Below, one piece after another: positions 1 through 11,657 of a DNA stretch of 64,000 nucleotides. This DNA comes from Deroplatys truncata (lineage: Eukaryota > Arthropoda > Insecta > Mantodea > Mantidae), in NCBI GenBank assembly GCA_030765065.1, contig CM060983.1, positions 51,520,067 to 51,584,066 of the forward strand. The letters are read 5' to 3'. The number at the start of each line of letters is the position of its first letter. The stretch's first letter is position 1. The notes under the pieces are model-generated. The model was not told the DNA's origin, did no database searches, and worked only from the letters and a program-made list of their open reading frames with translations. Position numbers and translations under genes: made by a program.

Positions 1-292
1 ATAATTTTCTATGATAGCTTGGTTTCCTTTTAAAACTCTTGTTTCTTATTATAAAATAATTATTTGTGCTCATCTAGACTACCAAAAACTGACACTTGTT
101 ATACTACTGAATTTTTGTACGTATAATTTTATCCCTTCTTAAGATTCGAAAAGCCCACCATCAAAAGTTATATATACATACAATAATAATAAATAGCTGC
201 AAAATAATTGTATTTAAAAAGAAAATTGGACAATCGGATCCGAGCAGGGCCGAAAATTTTCGGCCCGTGTAGACCTCTAATGTCTCTAATGT

Positions 293-465
293 GTTACTGT
301 GGTAGCTTAGTTGGTTAGAGAAACAGCACGGAAAGCAGAAGATCCATGGTCCAAATCACGGCTACGTCACGGAATTTTTCAGCCTGACTCCAGATTTCCA
401 ATCTTCTGTTGATGAATTTCTTAACGCCAATTTTAATGTCATTAGGTTCTCCTATATTAAATGGA
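293..465 (+). repeat. tRNA-derived SINE fragment
   Basis: A pol III-like head is visible: an A-box-like stretch (GTAGCTTAGTTGGTTAGAG, about 301-320) followed about 30 bases later by a degenerate B box (GGTCCAAATC, near 349). The rest is a short unrelated body. This is what a tRNA-derived SINE head looks like; it is not a functional tRNA because the arms do not fold properly. The 3' end is unclear. Confidence 0.5.
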
Positions 466-483
466 TATGATTTATATTATGAT

Positions 484-493
484 TTATAATAAC

Positions 494-544
<51 letters not shown>

Positions 545-546
545 CC
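484..546. repeat. (TAA)n microsatellite
   Basis: About 20 uninterrupted AAT/TAA units. It abuts the end of the putative reverse-strand SINE at 547-880 and is probably that element's simple 3' tail, read as (TTA)n. Confidence 0.9.
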
Positions 547-880
547 GGTGGTGCTACAATCCACGGAGTTCCTTGATCTGCCAAACCGACTGCCGGCCTC
601 ACGCCCTCATACGCACTGCAGCAGCAGTCGATCATCCAATCAATACAGGGAGGTGATGTGGCCAGCATCAACAACCCCCAGGCCAAAATGTTGGCCTCCG
701 TGGCCGGGATCGCTGCCTATCGCAGTTCCTCACTTTCCTCACAATGCTGAATGGGCATCGGTCCTATAACCAGGACTTAAAATCCGCAAACCCATGGGTG
801 GGATCGAACCCGGGCGCATTCCGTGGCCGGGAACCGAGCTCCAGGCTCTAGCCCACATCAGGGCTACGACGACTTATGCC
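547..880 (-). repeat. Probable tRNA-derived SINE, (TTA)n tail
   Basis: On the minus strand a B-box-like motif (GGGTTCGATCCCA, about 806-818) lies near the start of a GC-richer block that ends in the (TTA)n run at 484-546. Head, body and simple-repeat tail in that order fit a SINE. I see no second copy in this window, so the family call is tentative. Confidence 0.45.
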
Positions 881-1455
881 TATTGTAATAGTTTACTTAA
901 CGGCTGCATCAAAACACAGAATAGAATAAGTTATATTGGGAAAGCCAGAAATAAATATTATCTACGTAGCTTATTTCATAACAGTACTGAATATGATGAT
1001 GGTTATTATTATTATGAATAAAATTACTAAGAGTTAGAGCGAGAAGTCGGCAAAGCAATTTTAGAAAATAAAATAAAGGGGAAAAGAAACGGGTAATAAC
1101 AGTGCCGGCCGAGAAAAAAGGGCTTGGAGAATAAAAAGATGAAGAACGTTAGCAATATGGGGATAAAAGCAAGCGCTGAGACGGGGGTTGGGGAGGAAGA
1201 ATACGATTAAAAGTTCCGAGAACCAGTATCCATTTAAGTACTTTATAGCGAGAAACAATAACGAGTTATGGCAAAAAACTAAAATTTGCAGCTCAAGCTT
1301 TAAACTCGATCCAGTAAAACCTCTACACAAATGCACTTTATTTAATATCGCTTAAAAGTAAGAAGAACTGCACGTTCATGTGTTCTATACACTAGATACA
1401 GAGAATTTCAATTAGCCCTTTTTGTGTTATTCAGCATGTTTTTAAACCACCCTTT
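881..1455. other. No recognised feature
   Basis: AT-rich sequence with no coding pattern, repeat match within the window or RNA signature that I can recognise. Confidence 0.6.
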
Positions 1456-1459
1456 CATG

Positions 1460-1680
1460 TACACTCACTTCCATTTATGCCATCCCGGCGGCTTCAGACC
1501 GCATTCTACTGGCCTTTACAGGTGGAGTATATCTATACCAAGCAGTACGTGTGTATATGCTAACTTGCGCCACTACATGCACCTGCATGCACGAAAGGGT
1601 AAATAAATACACACTATAGATACACACTCCACCTGTGAAGGCCAGTAGAATCCTCCCAAAGCTACGGTGACGGCATATAT
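1460..1680. mobile_element. Short inverted-repeat element (MITE-like), family I
   Basis: Two arms of about 60 bases are inverted copies of each other: 1460-1528 (containing TTCTACTGGCCTTTACAGG) and 1618-1680 (containing CCTGTGAAGGCCAGTAGAA). The same arms bound the 2.3-kb structure at 52608-54893, so this is a short member of one inverted-repeat family. The right arm runs into an (AT)n tract and then into R1, so its outer end is probably truncated. Confidence 0.7.
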
Positions 1681-1696
1681 ATATATATATATATAT
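1674..1696. repeat. (AT)n microsatellite
   Basis: About 12 AT units at the junction between the inverted-repeat element and an R1 copy. Confidence 0.85.
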
Positions 1697-2437
1697 TTTA
1701 ATCCAAATAGACCTTTGCAGAAATAGGTAGATTACACATTTCGTTATAAATGCAAAGGGAGCAGTGATAGTCAAATGTTTAAGAAACGCACGCTATACGG
1801 TAGCCTTAAAATTCCATATTGTTTCGAATCACGAGAGACAACTGAATGCTTTACAGGCCTTTATAAAAGAATGACCAAGAAATAAATAACTTGAACCCTT
1901 AATAATGGATATCCCAAAAAAGGCTTATGCCCCCAAAAAAACTTATTTGAAATAAATTGTGTGACTTAAAGAGATTTACATTTTTTGTGTAGTACGTTTT
2001 CGTCTATCGCTTAATGTTTACCAGTTATACAAGATTGTACAAAATTCGTTCCGAATGAAGAGGATTTCACAGGATATTCCCAGAAAATTCAAGATATACA
2101 TTTTATTTTTCATGTAAATGTCTTTAATATACGGTATTTTAATTAAAATTGTTAGTGCCATTTTTTTATAAAATCAAAAGTTTCGAAAAATCTTCCATGT
2201 AAAGGGTAGTATGAGGTGGAGGGATTTTCTTGAAAATCTTCGTGCAGCATCTTTGGAAGATACTGAAAATACCAAGTTTGGTATTTATCCGACTTTTCGT
2301 TTTTGAGTTATGCTGTTCGCACGGATACACACACGTACACATGAACATGTATCAAAAAATGCTTTATTTGGATTCAGGGGCCTGAGAACAAGTATTTCCG
2401 ATGACATCTCGGTATCAAATTTTTTGGGTGGAATGAC
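1697..2437 (-). mobile_element. R1 element, reverse copy
   Basis: R1 read on the minus strand. It carries the family landmarks in reverse order: GAATTTTCTGGGAAT-like block, TTTGGTATTTATCC, and GGTGGAATG near 2427. The outer 5' end (CTTTCTCTAC) is missing because the next reverse copy follows immediately, giving a tandem pair. Confidence 0.75.
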
Positions 2438-3012
2438 AAACTAATGGGCAATTTGAATCATTAATAACGGATACCTCGCAAAAAGCTTATGCACAAGAAA
2501 AGGTTGTTTGAAATAAATTGCGTGTTTTAAAGAAGTCTATATTTTTATGTAGTACGTTTTCGTCTATCAGTCATACTAGATTATACAAAATTCCTTCCGA
2601 ATGAAGACTTCATAGACTATTCCCAAAAATTCAAGATAAACATTTTATTTGTATGTAATAAATATGTTTAATATATGATATTTTAACCAAAATCTTTATA
2701 GACATTTTTTTTTAGAAAATCAAACATTTCGAAAAATGTTCCATGCAAATGGTAATTTGGGGTGGAGAGATTTTCTTTAAAATCTTCTTGTTGCATCTTT
2801 GTAAGGTACTGAACCGAAATACCAAATTTGGTGTTTATCCTAAGTTTCGTTTTTAAGTTATGATTTTCACACACACACACACGGACTTTTCTAAAAATGC
2901 TTTTATGAATTCAGAGGTCTCAAAATATGTATTTCCCTGAAATCTCGATATTCAAGTTTTGGGTGGAATGCAATATATTCTCTACCAACTAGCACCTGGT
3001 AGAGAAAGTATA
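2438..3012 (-). mobile_element. R1 element, reverse copy (tandem neighbour)
   Basis: A second R1 in the same orientation as 1697-2437, ending at GGTAGAGAAAGTATA (about 2998-3012), the inverted form of the R1 start. It includes a (CA)n stretch near 2868-2881, the family's internal simple repeat. Confidence 0.75.
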
Positions 3013-3639
3013 ATTATGCATTATAATATGCAAAAACAAAGGAACAAAAAATCAGACCATCTATTTGTTTTGTAAGTAATCTCTTACTAATACGTGTAAT
3101 GTTCTTGTATGCATTAGCGTATGGCCGTCAGACCGCAGCGAGCTGCAGTGAAACCACTGGGTCCTCCGGTTTCGGATTTAAGAGAATTTAGGCTAAGGTA
3201 TTGTATGAGCTGGTTTCAAACTGGTTACGAGGAAATCTATTCATCTTAGTGACTCTTAAAATATGAATGTTGCACTAGCATTGATCATTTTTTTCAACGA
3301 TACCCGCCCTCCTCCCACACTGATGGGGCTGAACTGGGTTTAAGTGTAATTGGGAGTGTCAATATTTTACTCAAAGACCCTGAAAACTATGGATTTGGTA
3401 CTAATATGTTGTCTTTATATTATTTATACATGTCACCTCTTCCCACCTCGACAGAATACTTTTCCGGATTTCAATTGAAATGTATTCCAAGTTTGGTTGA
3501 AATTGCTTTAGGCGTTCCACAGTTATACTATATATTGATTGCAGATTTTTAAGTACTATTCTACCTTTAAATAAAAAGGATTTCTGCTTTCTTATTCTGA
3601 AACTGCCATAAAGACAAGGCATAATACACAAATAAATTA
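3013..3639. other. No recognised feature
   Basis: AT-rich interval upstream of the reverse transcriptase remnant. It does not continue that reading frame and shows no other recognisable coding or repeat signal. Confidence 0.55.
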
Positions 3640-3933
3640 ACCAAATGTTATGGTAGAGCGTTCTAAAGCCTTTGATGTAGTGTCACATAGTTTACTTATA
3701 CGGAAACTAACTAGTACAGCCATTAATAAATGACTAGTTTTATGGGTTAAAACATTTTGGAGGGGAGAACACAAAGGGTAAAAGTAGGTAAAGAACTGTC
3801 CGAAAGGGGCACCGTGAGCTGGGGTGTACCCCAAGGCTCAGTACTAGGTCCGCTACTGTTTCTTATTTTTGTTGTTAATGATATAACTAAATATTAAAGG
3901 CCAGGTAAGACCGTTTGCGGATGATTGCATTAT
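3640..3933 (+). pseudogene. Non-LTR retrotransposon reverse transcriptase, fingers/palm fragment
   Basis: Translating across small frameshifts gives classic reverse transcriptase blocks in order: SKAFDVVSHSLLIRKL (about 3655-3705), then GVPQGSVLGPLLFLIF (about 3821-3870), then the catalytic FADD motif just before 3934. These are the non-LTR (LINE-type) signatures; the enzyme would copy element RNA at a nicked target. There are stops and frameshifts between blocks. The gene is cut right after FADDC by an R1 insertion and resumes at 4709. Confidence 0.85.
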
Positions 3934-3935
3934 TA

Positions 3936-4706
3936 CTTTCTCTACTACGTACAATAAGTAGGGGAAGTATTGTATTCCACCCAAAAATTCGATACCGAGA
4001 TTTCACCGGAAATATATGTTTTGAGACCCCTGAATCCAAAAAATGTATTTTTGGAAACATGTCCGTGTGTGTGTGTGTCTGTGAACAGCATAACTCGGAA
4101 ACGAACAGTCGGATAAACACCAAACTTGGTATTTAGCTTCAGTATCTTCCAGAGATGCGACCCGAAGGCTTTCAAGAAAATCCCCCCACCCTTTACATGG
4201 TACATTTTTCGAAAATTGAAATTTTCTCAAAAATGGCTCTAAAGATTTTGATTAAAATACTATATGTTTAAGATATTTTCATGACAAATAAAATGTATGT
4301 CTCGAATTTTCTGGGAATGTCTCCAAAAGTGTTCTTCATTGTGAACGACTTTTGCATAACTGGTAAACCATAAGAGATAGACAAAAGTTTACTACACAAA
4401 AAATATAGATCGCGTTAAAATACATGATTTATGTCATATACATTTTTGTTATTGAGTGAACCATTTTCGAGATATTGCTTGTTATTTCCTTAAATTTGGC
4501 AATACTTATACTTTTTCTCAAATGGGAATTCGTTATTCATTTTCTTTGTGTCCTGGTAATCTAAAGAGAATGCAATACTCAACACAGCAACCGGCTCTTA
4601 AATTATTTGACTATCGCTTAAAGCCTAGCAATTCCCCTTGCATCTACAAGAAAGTTAGTTGTACAAGAGTAGAGAAAGTCATGTGAGTGCAACACATCAG
4701 AGTTTT
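3936..4706 (+). mobile_element. R1 element, complete copy inserted in a reverse transcriptase gene
   Basis: Best-bounded R1 copy. It lies between two halves of one reverse transcriptase, so both ends are fixed. The left end is CTTTCTCTACTACG preceded by TA (3934-3935). The right end is the hairpin ATGTG...CACAT, then CAGAG and a T-run, followed by TA (4707-4708). The inside holds CCACCCAAAAATTCGATACC, a GTGTGTGT run, and CATAACTGGTAAACCATAAG. No open frame is shared with other copies, so R1 is non-coding. Only an 11-base inverted motif (ACTTTCTCTAC/GTAGAGAAAGT) joins the two ends. The class is unknown; a TA target suggests a Tc1/mariner-like mobiliser, by inference. Confidence 0.8.
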
Positions 4707-4708
4707 TA

Positions 4709-5406
4709 CAATAAAATTTGGAATATAGCACATGAAATGTGATTTAAATGAAATGAGGAATTGGGCTGCTGCAAATAAAATTACAGTTAATGCTAAGATA
4801 ATGAACTCCATTGCATTTAGTAGGACCTAAGGGGGAAATCCTACATAACTCACATGGGCGGGGAAAAATTTAGCGGGCGTACAGCTGCAAATATTTGGAT
4901 GCTGGATGGGACGACCAGGTAAATTCTGCATCTAGGAAAGTTTGGAAAACATTACATTTCATAACGAGGATACTGAAAAAGAGAAGCGCGAAGTCCAGAG
5001 AAGTTGCTTGTAAGTCTTTAGTGCGCAGTAAATTATAGTATAGTATAGTGCGCAGTATAGAGCTGTATATTGGGACCCGTATATAATTAATCAAATTGAT
5101 TCTTAGAAGAGATACAGGGGAGGGTTATAATATTCATAAAAGGAGGTAAATGTTTTGGGGAAGAGATTAAATGGAAGCCTTTAAAAGTTGGATGTGCGTT
5201 AGTGAAGATTGGAGAACCCGACATATTACGGAAGAAATATCATTAGTTTGAAATTAAGGGAAGAAGGCACAGGATCACGCAGGAAAATTGTCCTTTTTAG
5301 TAGAACTATTGAACTACGAAACAAATTACCTGTAGCAGCCTTTAAGGGCCGTCTTCTGCCTGTGAGGAAATTTAGGAAAAATCTGAACAGAATAAATGTT
5401 GGATAA
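4709..5406 (+). pseudogene. Non-LTR reverse transcriptase, thumb and C-terminal part
   Basis: Continues the gene of 3640-3933 after the R1 insertion. Visible pieces are DLNEMRNWAAANKITVNAK (the stretch after FADD), a block like AVYWDPYIINQIDS (about 5065-5105), and a C-terminus with NPTYYGRNIISLKLREEGTG ending at 5406. These match the usual order of a LINE reverse transcriptase thumb and C-terminal region. Many stops and frameshifts make it dead. A polyA tail is not obvious downstream. Confidence 0.75.
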
Positions 5407-6094
5407 TTAATTATAAATATTCTTAGCTCTATATTTTAAATTTTATAAACTTTCTGTGCATACTACTGGTAAAGTTATTGGCTATACTGACTGGATAGGT
5501 AATTAGTGAATGTAAATGGTAAAGCAATTAATAATTTCAAAACTTTTAGCTGTTATGTTACACTGGCAGCTACAATAATATTATTGTTGATAGAAAGTTA
5601 TTCACAATATTGTTTATTGTTTATTGTGTTATTGTTTGCTCACTTGTTTTTTATAATATTATTTTGTATACTAACTCTTGCCCCGGGTAATACCCATTTG
5701 TAGTGAACAAATACATACATATTAAACAAGGAAACAGGTATAAAACAATTATATAAAACGTAATCAAACACATCAAAGTGTTATAAGGCACAGTAATAGT
5801 AATTATAAAAAATAACAATAAAATCAAAACGAACAATTAATGAAATCAAATTAAAAATGGCAGTTTATAGCGTACAGTATATAAATGATTTTTTAAAATT
5901 TGAAACCGATCCTGATTTGCTAAAGGAGAAAATTACAATTTAATATTACATTCCAGAGTAGAAGGGATTTTTGCATTAAAAATTCAAACTACGCACTTCC
6001 CCCTAGAATATGCATTCATATGTCTTATCAAATACTGCTCAATTTGTCTGTGACAGTGTGACTGCAAGCTATATCATTTCCACATACCTTCAAA
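5407..6094. other. No recognised feature
   Basis: Very AT-rich sequence between the reverse transcriptase remnant and the mariner. Only short spurious open frames. Confidence 0.6.
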
Positions 6095-6096
6095 TA

Positions 6097-6992
6097 TACG
6101 AGGTGTGATCAAAAATTTTGCGGATTGGCTTAACAACAATGCTGACGCTGAGATTTCTTTAATTCTTACCCGATAAAACTGAGAGGTCGCATGACTTCCT
6201 GCGACCATGCAGTGACGAGGTAGGCCCTGAAGTGAACACGTGTTTTGCACGTGCTGCGATTTTTCCGTGTAGCAAAAATGTCAGATTACGAAGAACAAGG
6301 AACGAACATAATACTTTGCTTTAAACTCGGTAAAACTGCAACATAAACCTATGAAATGTTAAGAACAGCTTATGGGGAGGACGTTATGGGCAAAGCTCAA
6401 GCATTTGAGTGCTTTTCGAAATTTAAAAGTGGTGTGACATCAATTAAAGATGCAGATCGTTCGGGGCTACCCTGTTCCAGCAAAACTGATGAAAATATCA
6501 ATCAGGTGAGGGAAATGGTCTTAAATGATAGGCACATTACAATAAGAGAACTTTGGCACATTAAGTCTCTCCTCTGGAAGTGTTCAAAGTATTTTGAAAG
6601 ACAGGTGACTGGTTCCTGCATCATGACAATGCGCCGGCGCACAAAGCCCTTTCTGTTCGCCAATTTTTGGATAAAAATAGGATGAATACTGTTCCTCATT
6701 CCGCCTATTCTCCACATTTGGCACCAGTGGACCTTTTTCTTTTCCCGCGACTTAAAATGCGGCTCCGACGACACCGTTTTGAGAACATTGATGTCATCCA
6801 ACGCGAATCGCAGAAGGCTCTGAACATGTTGAAAGAAGACTTCAAGAGGTGCTTCCAGCAGTAGCAGAAGCTGGGACAAGTGTATCAACTCCCAAGGAGA
6901 CTACTTCGAGGGTGACAGTGCAGATTAGACAAAACAAACTGTTGTGTAGTATTTATGACGTCATTCCGGAAACTTTTTGATCACACCTCGTA
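6097..6992 (+). mobile_element. mariner element, internally deleted
   Basis: Inverted ends are clear: TACGAGGTGTGATCAAAAA at 6097 and its complement ending at 6992, with TA on both sides. The element is about 0.9 kb against about 1.3 kb for full mariners. The missing stretch falls inside the transposase, so the copy could move only with enzyme from elsewhere. Confidence 0.92.
6278..6928 (+). pseudogene. mariner transposase, deleted
   Basis: A DD34D transposase of the mariner/SETMAR type. The N-terminus starts at the ATG at 6278 (MSDYEEQGTN) and keeps the paired-like DNA-binding region, with one TAA at about 6343-6345. After HITIRELWHI (about 6555) a deletion removes the part with the first catalytic Asp. 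The frame then changes and the second half resumes with HHDNAPAH at about 6622, the second Asp. The third Asp lies 34 residues later in APVDLFLF, and the usual SPDLAP there reads SPHLAP. A TAG after FQQ (about 6862) and a frameshift damage the C-terminus. Confidence 0.9.
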
Positions 6993-8205
6993 TAATGAAA
7001 GAACATGGAATCGCATTCAAAATCGGACGCTATTCATAACATAACGATTACTAAAAGCTTTTTGTATACAGAAATTTCAGCATATACATTTGAAGAATTA
7101 GTATGAGAGATGTTGACACTACTTCATCACACACATCTGCTGCAATATATTGTAAATCCTAATTAAGTAAACAAAGTACAAATCTCACCGTTAAAGTATT
7201 TCCCCGTGGCTCGTAGCTGCTCCATCTTGGGCACCTATGCTTCAAAATATAATCGGATTTTGTTTTTGCATGCATTCATTGTGGAGTAACAGCAACCTGA
7301 AAAGTAAAAACAAAAAGCATTCTGGTATATCTTTTACTATGATTCCAACATGTTCGTATTCTAATATCCAGATTTTACAGATCCTTTATAGATCATTAGG
7401 AGCTGAAACTGTAAGATTTCCTTTAGCCTATGTCCATCAGAAAGAATACCCACCCACTCACCTACCCACAAATTTTCTTTCGTTGTAAAGTTAGTATACT
7501 TAGAATAAAACTTAACTGAAACAGAAAATGTTGTATTAATTTTCTATTTTTGCTAATAGTTCACTCTGACCAGCACAGTCAAGGTCACGCATGGTAATCC
7601 TCACTCTCGCTCCGTATATCTCCCTCTTTCTACAGTTTCCCCTCCAGTCCCGCCCTTCCAGTGAGCAATACTGTCTCAACAACACTACTGCTACTGCAAG
7701 AGGGGAACTAATTGGAGTGGAGGGACAGTTGTAAAGCGGAGGAAATGGCCTTGAGTATACTGGCGAAAAACACTATAACACTATAGTAACCTATCCTGAA
7801 ACCAAAATGCATATTTTCAAATTTCTTTTATGTTTATTTTCTGTGACAGTGTTTAGCGCCCGTTCTTATCACATACAACACAGGCGATGTATGCCGATGA
7901 TACATGAAATAAAATTATAATTGGGAAAGACCATTTTGGAAGGAAATATTCCATGCCTAAGCTTAAGGTACCTTCCCCACATTTGCCAGTTATGAGGACT
8001 GGGGGAAACATAGTAAACACACCATCCCGCCAGGAAGACGGTCCTGGGTGATGTCAAAGAAATCGATTGTAAAAAATTATACTTTACAAACATAATTTTG
8101 TCGTCAAATGTGGTATATAACATGACTTTAGGCTAAAAGTTATCCTGATTAATTTCAGCAAAGTAGGCATTCTAATGGGATACAAGATAAACAATCCAAT
8201 TGCCT
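6993..8205. other. No recognised feature
   Basis: Low-complexity AT-rich sequence with a GC-richer patch around 7560-7740. Neither strand gives a recognisable protein, repeat or RNA. Confidence 0.55.
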
Positions 8206-8340
8206 CCATGTTCGAGGGGTCAGCAGGCTGACTTCTCATCTGGAAGTCCTGCGTTCGATTTCCGGCCGGGGTGGGAATGTTTCTTTAATTAGGATTATCC
8301 CATACCCTGCATAGAGTCTGGAAGTGTGGATGTGAGAGCG
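8206..8340 (+). repeat. tRNA-derived SINE (same family as 40426-40600)
   Basis: The B box GCGTTCGATTTCC (about 8251) is preceded by a degenerate tRNA head and followed by the same body as the better copy at 40426: GATTATCCCATACCCTGCAT, then a TCTGGAAGTGTGGATG block. The copy ends in the (TG)n run. Confidence 0.65.

Positions 8341-8341
<1 letters not shown>

Positions 8342-8376
<35 letters not shown>
8342..8376. repeat. (TG)n microsatellite
   Basis: About 16 TG units directly after the SINE body; probably grown from the SINE's GTGTG-rich 3' end. Confidence 0.9.
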
Positions 8377-8504
8377 TGAAAATAAGTTAAAAACGATAAA
8401 GCGTGCAAAACCCTACCATAGAATTTCATATAGAAAAACACTATCCAGCTTATTCCTTTAAAAAGCTTTTCAGTTAATGCAAAGATAGAAAACAATAGCA
8501 CGAA

Positions 8505-8635
8505 ATGCATTATGCGCCGATTGGAATGAGAGATCCAGATAGACCTTGTAAGAGGTGGATGGATGATAAGAGACCGGAACAGGTGTTTATAACACCTAAT
8601 CCTTGAAAAGAGAAGAAGAAAGAAGAAGAGTAAAA
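8505..8635 (+). pseudogene. Non-LTR element 3' end (tail of an RTE/Jockey-like ORF)
   Basis: One frame reads DRPCKRWMDDKRPEQV and then NP-stop, followed by a (GAA)-rich tail at about 8611-8635. The GRPxxRWxDD...RPEQ ending and a short microsatellite tail are typical of the C-terminus of endonuclease/reverse transcriptase LINEs. Only about 35 codons are visible, so the family assignment is an inference. Confidence 0.5.
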
Positions 8636-9157
8636 ACACCATCAATGTTTCAGACCAAGCCCCCAAAATAACTATAGTATTTAAACGAGAATATAAAAAT
8701 GAAGACAAAACAAACAATCGAAACATCTCGATAATCAGTTTTTTTTATAAAAGAAAATCTTACCATTCACGTTAAAAGCGTAATGTCTCTTGCAGGTTTT
8801 TCTCTCTTTCCCCCCTATTTTATTTATAAAATTTCGGTAAGGAGGATACTTAAGCAGTTAAACCGATTTGTTTACTTCTATTATTCGTGTACGAAAACCA
8901 GTTACCACGAACAACAATACTGTTCCTAACGCACTGGAAGCAGAAGTAACAGGTACAAGTTTTTGTACTTTTAAACCCTTTACTTACATTATGGTATAAA
9001 AATATTACGAAAGAAACCAAGCATAAAATTTATAAATCAATTATAAAAAGAAGACATCAGATCAGAACTGGATCAGAAAGCTGCAAAAGATAAACACTGT
9101 ACATACATACCACCCATGTGTTTAGTAAACATTTTTACAAATTTTAAATGATGTATA
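8636..9157. other. No recognised feature
   Basis: AT-rich spacer before R2 copy A. Confidence 0.55.
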
Positions 9158-9161
9158 AAAT

Positions 9162-10119
9162 TGAGACAGTATTTTTAACACTTAAATGATTTCAGTCAAA
9201 TTATATAATATAAAATATAATAACAGCCCACCTTAAAGCAATATGTATATGTAACAATATATATATATATAAAAAGTGTATATTACAGTCATTGTATATG
9301 TTTATATTATTGTATACATGTAATAATGTTATCTAAATGTATTCGTAATTTAATAATGTAGGAGCTGTGAGAATAATAGGTTAAAATTTGCTAACAATGA
9401 GGTAACCTTGAGGCAATAATGAGTAAGAAAGTGTAATAATGCTACTAGTCATTCTTGGAGCAACAATTGTGACAGTTTATACAATAGCCAATCAAGAAAC
9501 AAACAAAAAAGCTTAAGTTAAATAAAAGTATTCTATGGATTAGGAATAGCCAATCAGAGACTTGAAATACAGAAATTTACAAATTTAGGCGGTAGAGATC
9601 AAGTCAGTTGCTTGTAGACAGGGCTCATAACTAGACGCGTTGTTTGCAGACAGTGTTCCTAATCGGACGCGAGATGTGTCCTCGAGAAATTTAATACGTA
9701 TTTTGAGTGAGAAAATAGTTTACGTGTTTAAAAAGTGCAAGTAATTAACAAAAAATCTCACAGCTCTCTCTATATCAGTGAAGTGTTATTTAAATCGTGT
9801 CAAGCATTAATAAAAAGGAGTGAATTAAAAATTATAATCTGTGTAAGCCTACATTCTTAGCTGCACTACGCCCTGCTAAGACATTCATGTCTCTAAAAAT
9901 AAATACTAATGGAGCCGTGGCAAAAATAAATATATAATATTTAAAACAAACAGTCAAAATTACAAAGTAAATATTTTTAAACTTGGGGCGAAGGCTACCG
10001 GAAACCTTTTACCATACATGCGGTTGCAACTACTTCAAGTTCGGCTCCCCAACAGTAGTTACTACAATACATCTTTTTCAAACTGACTTTCCATACATAG
10101 TAGCAACAAACCTTCTTCA
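9162..10119 (+). mobile_element. R2 solo LTR, copy A
   Basis: Starts TGAGACAGTATTTT and ends CCTTCTTCA, so it has the TG...CA ends of an LTR. A perfect 4-bp duplication AAAT flanks it (9158-9161 and 10120-10123). Inside are CCAAT-like motifs (AGCCAATCA near 9486 and 9548) and an AATAAA-containing block (about 9809-9816). The 3' third holds the PBS-like unit TTCGGCTCCCCAACAG followed by one more CTTCA-terminated unit. No coding sequence. The lack of a second LTR makes it a solo LTR left by recombination. Confidence 0.85.
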
Positions 10120-10248
10120 AAATCAACCAAATGAAGTAGAAACAAACTAAAAGGTAAAATGTTTACCTAAATCGTAGTCATAAACTGTAAAGCTTTCAGA
10201 AATTTTTATTTAGCAGTTAATCAAACCATCATATACACTTAACTGCTA

Positions 10249-11655
10249 CACTGCCGCTTGTGAAAATTGCAACACCAAGAAAGAGTTTCCCGAATAACCC
10301 CAAACTTGGAAGTGTAGAAGAGTGTGCAAGCAATAAGTGATTCCTTCTTGGTTTGCAGAGAGACGGGGTACACGTCGGCCGAGCAGACCCCTCACGTGTC
10401 GGTCCGACAAGGTCAGTGTTACGCCCAGTGTAGCCAGTGCAGAGCTGTCAAACAAAGTGGAAACAATAAAGTGTGTGCCAGTATGCCTCGTCGACGTCAA
10501 AGGGAACTATATCAGCATGTGAGCGAGTTCGAACGGGGCAGAATGATCGGTCTCCGGGAAGCGGGTTTGTCATACCGTGGTATTTCGGCTCGCACAGGGC
10601 ATGCTGCTACGACAGTGATGCGTGTGTGGAAGCAGTGGATAGATGAAGGTCGTACACAGCGAAGAGCAGGTACTGGACCATGGAACATGACCACAGCACG
10701 GGATGACTGTCATCTTGTCCGTATGGCCATAAGGGACCGTACAGCTTCACCCACAGCGTTGGCTCGACGCTGGAGCACTGCAACAGGTGTGAACTTGTCT
10801 GCATCAACGGTTCGTCGCCGTCTGCTGCAGGTTGGACTGGTTGCATGTATGCCATTACGTCGGCTTCCATTGTCCAGAAACCACAAGCGCCTCCGATTGC
10901 AATGGGCACGTGAATACCGACACTGGGGTGCTGAGTGGCAAAATGTAGTCTTTTCGGACGAGTCCCGTTTCAACGTGTTCTACAGTGATGGCCGCATACA
11001 TGTCCGGCGGTACCGTGGTGAGCGCAACCTGAGGGCTGCATTGCTGAGCGGCATAGCGGACAAACACCAGGTGTGATGGTTTGGGGCGCCATTGATTACA
11101 ACTGATCTCGCCTACTACGAATTGAGGGCACTTTAAATAGCAACCGGTACCTCACGGTGATTGTAGAGCCTGAGGTACTCCCCCTGCTTCAGGCTTCTTC
11201 ACGGGCCACATTTCAACAGGACAATGCCCGGCCATATTTCGCGAGGAATGTACAAGCCTTCTTCGAAGAGCGACGTGTACCATTGCTTCTCTGCCCTGCA
11301 CGTTCGCCTGACATGTCGCCCATCGAACATGTCTGGGATATGGTTGGTCGGCACCTGGTGGGTTACGGTCCTCCAGTAACCAGTGCAACGGATTTGTGGG
11401 CTCGAATACAAACTGCGTGGAGGGAAAACCCTCAGGAACTTATTCAGAACATTTTTGATTCAATGCGACGGCGTATAGCAGCTCTAATTGCAGCGCATGG
11501 AGGCCACACAAAATACTGAATATTAGGGCTCAAAGGTCATGTATAGATTTGAAAAGTTTATCATTTGTTACTTGTCATGTACCTAACCTGTGGTATTAAA
11601 TTCATTGAATTCATGCGTTTCCTTCTTGCTGTTGCAATTTTCAAAAACGACAGTG
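10249..11655 (+). mobile_element. Tc1-like element with both inverted repeats
   Basis: Ends CACTG...CAGTG flanked by TA (10247-10248 and 11656-11657). The inverted repeats share TGAAAATTGCAACA plus CAAGAA just inside. The length of about 1.4 kb is normal for Tc1-like elements and a single transposase gene fills the middle. It looks full-length in structure but its gene is broken. Confidence 0.93.
10483..11519 (+). pseudogene. Tc1-like DD34E transposase, frameshifted
   Basis: The start chosen is the ATG at 10483 (MPRRRQRELYQHVSEFERGR), which begins the usual N-terminal helix-turn-helix. The catalytic triad is visible: Asp in VVFSDESRF (about 10950), Asp in FQQDNARPY (about 11213-11240), and Glu in SPDMSPIEHVW (about 11308-11338). 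There are 34 residues between the last two, as expected for Tc1. A frameshift near 11040-11075 ends the first frame at 11076, and the corrected frame has a TGA at 11103-11105. The C-terminus ends GGHTKY at 11519. One frameshift and one stop make it inactive but fairly young. Confidence 0.93.
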
Positions 11656-11657
11656 TA

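Noticed and set aside
461-769. Open frames of 102 (plus) and 69 (minus) codons with poly-Asn or poly-Tyr
   Set aside because: They are translations of the (TAA)n microsatellite and a SINE body; no protein features.
3887-4230. Minus-strand open frames in R1 copies (also near 25530-25839 and 58310-58700)
   Set aside because: The frames are not preserved among copies and include the variable (GT)n tract; R1 has no protein signature.
10607-11411. Minus-strand open frames under the Tc1-like transposase
   Set aside because: Shadows of the real plus-strand gene; no independent support.
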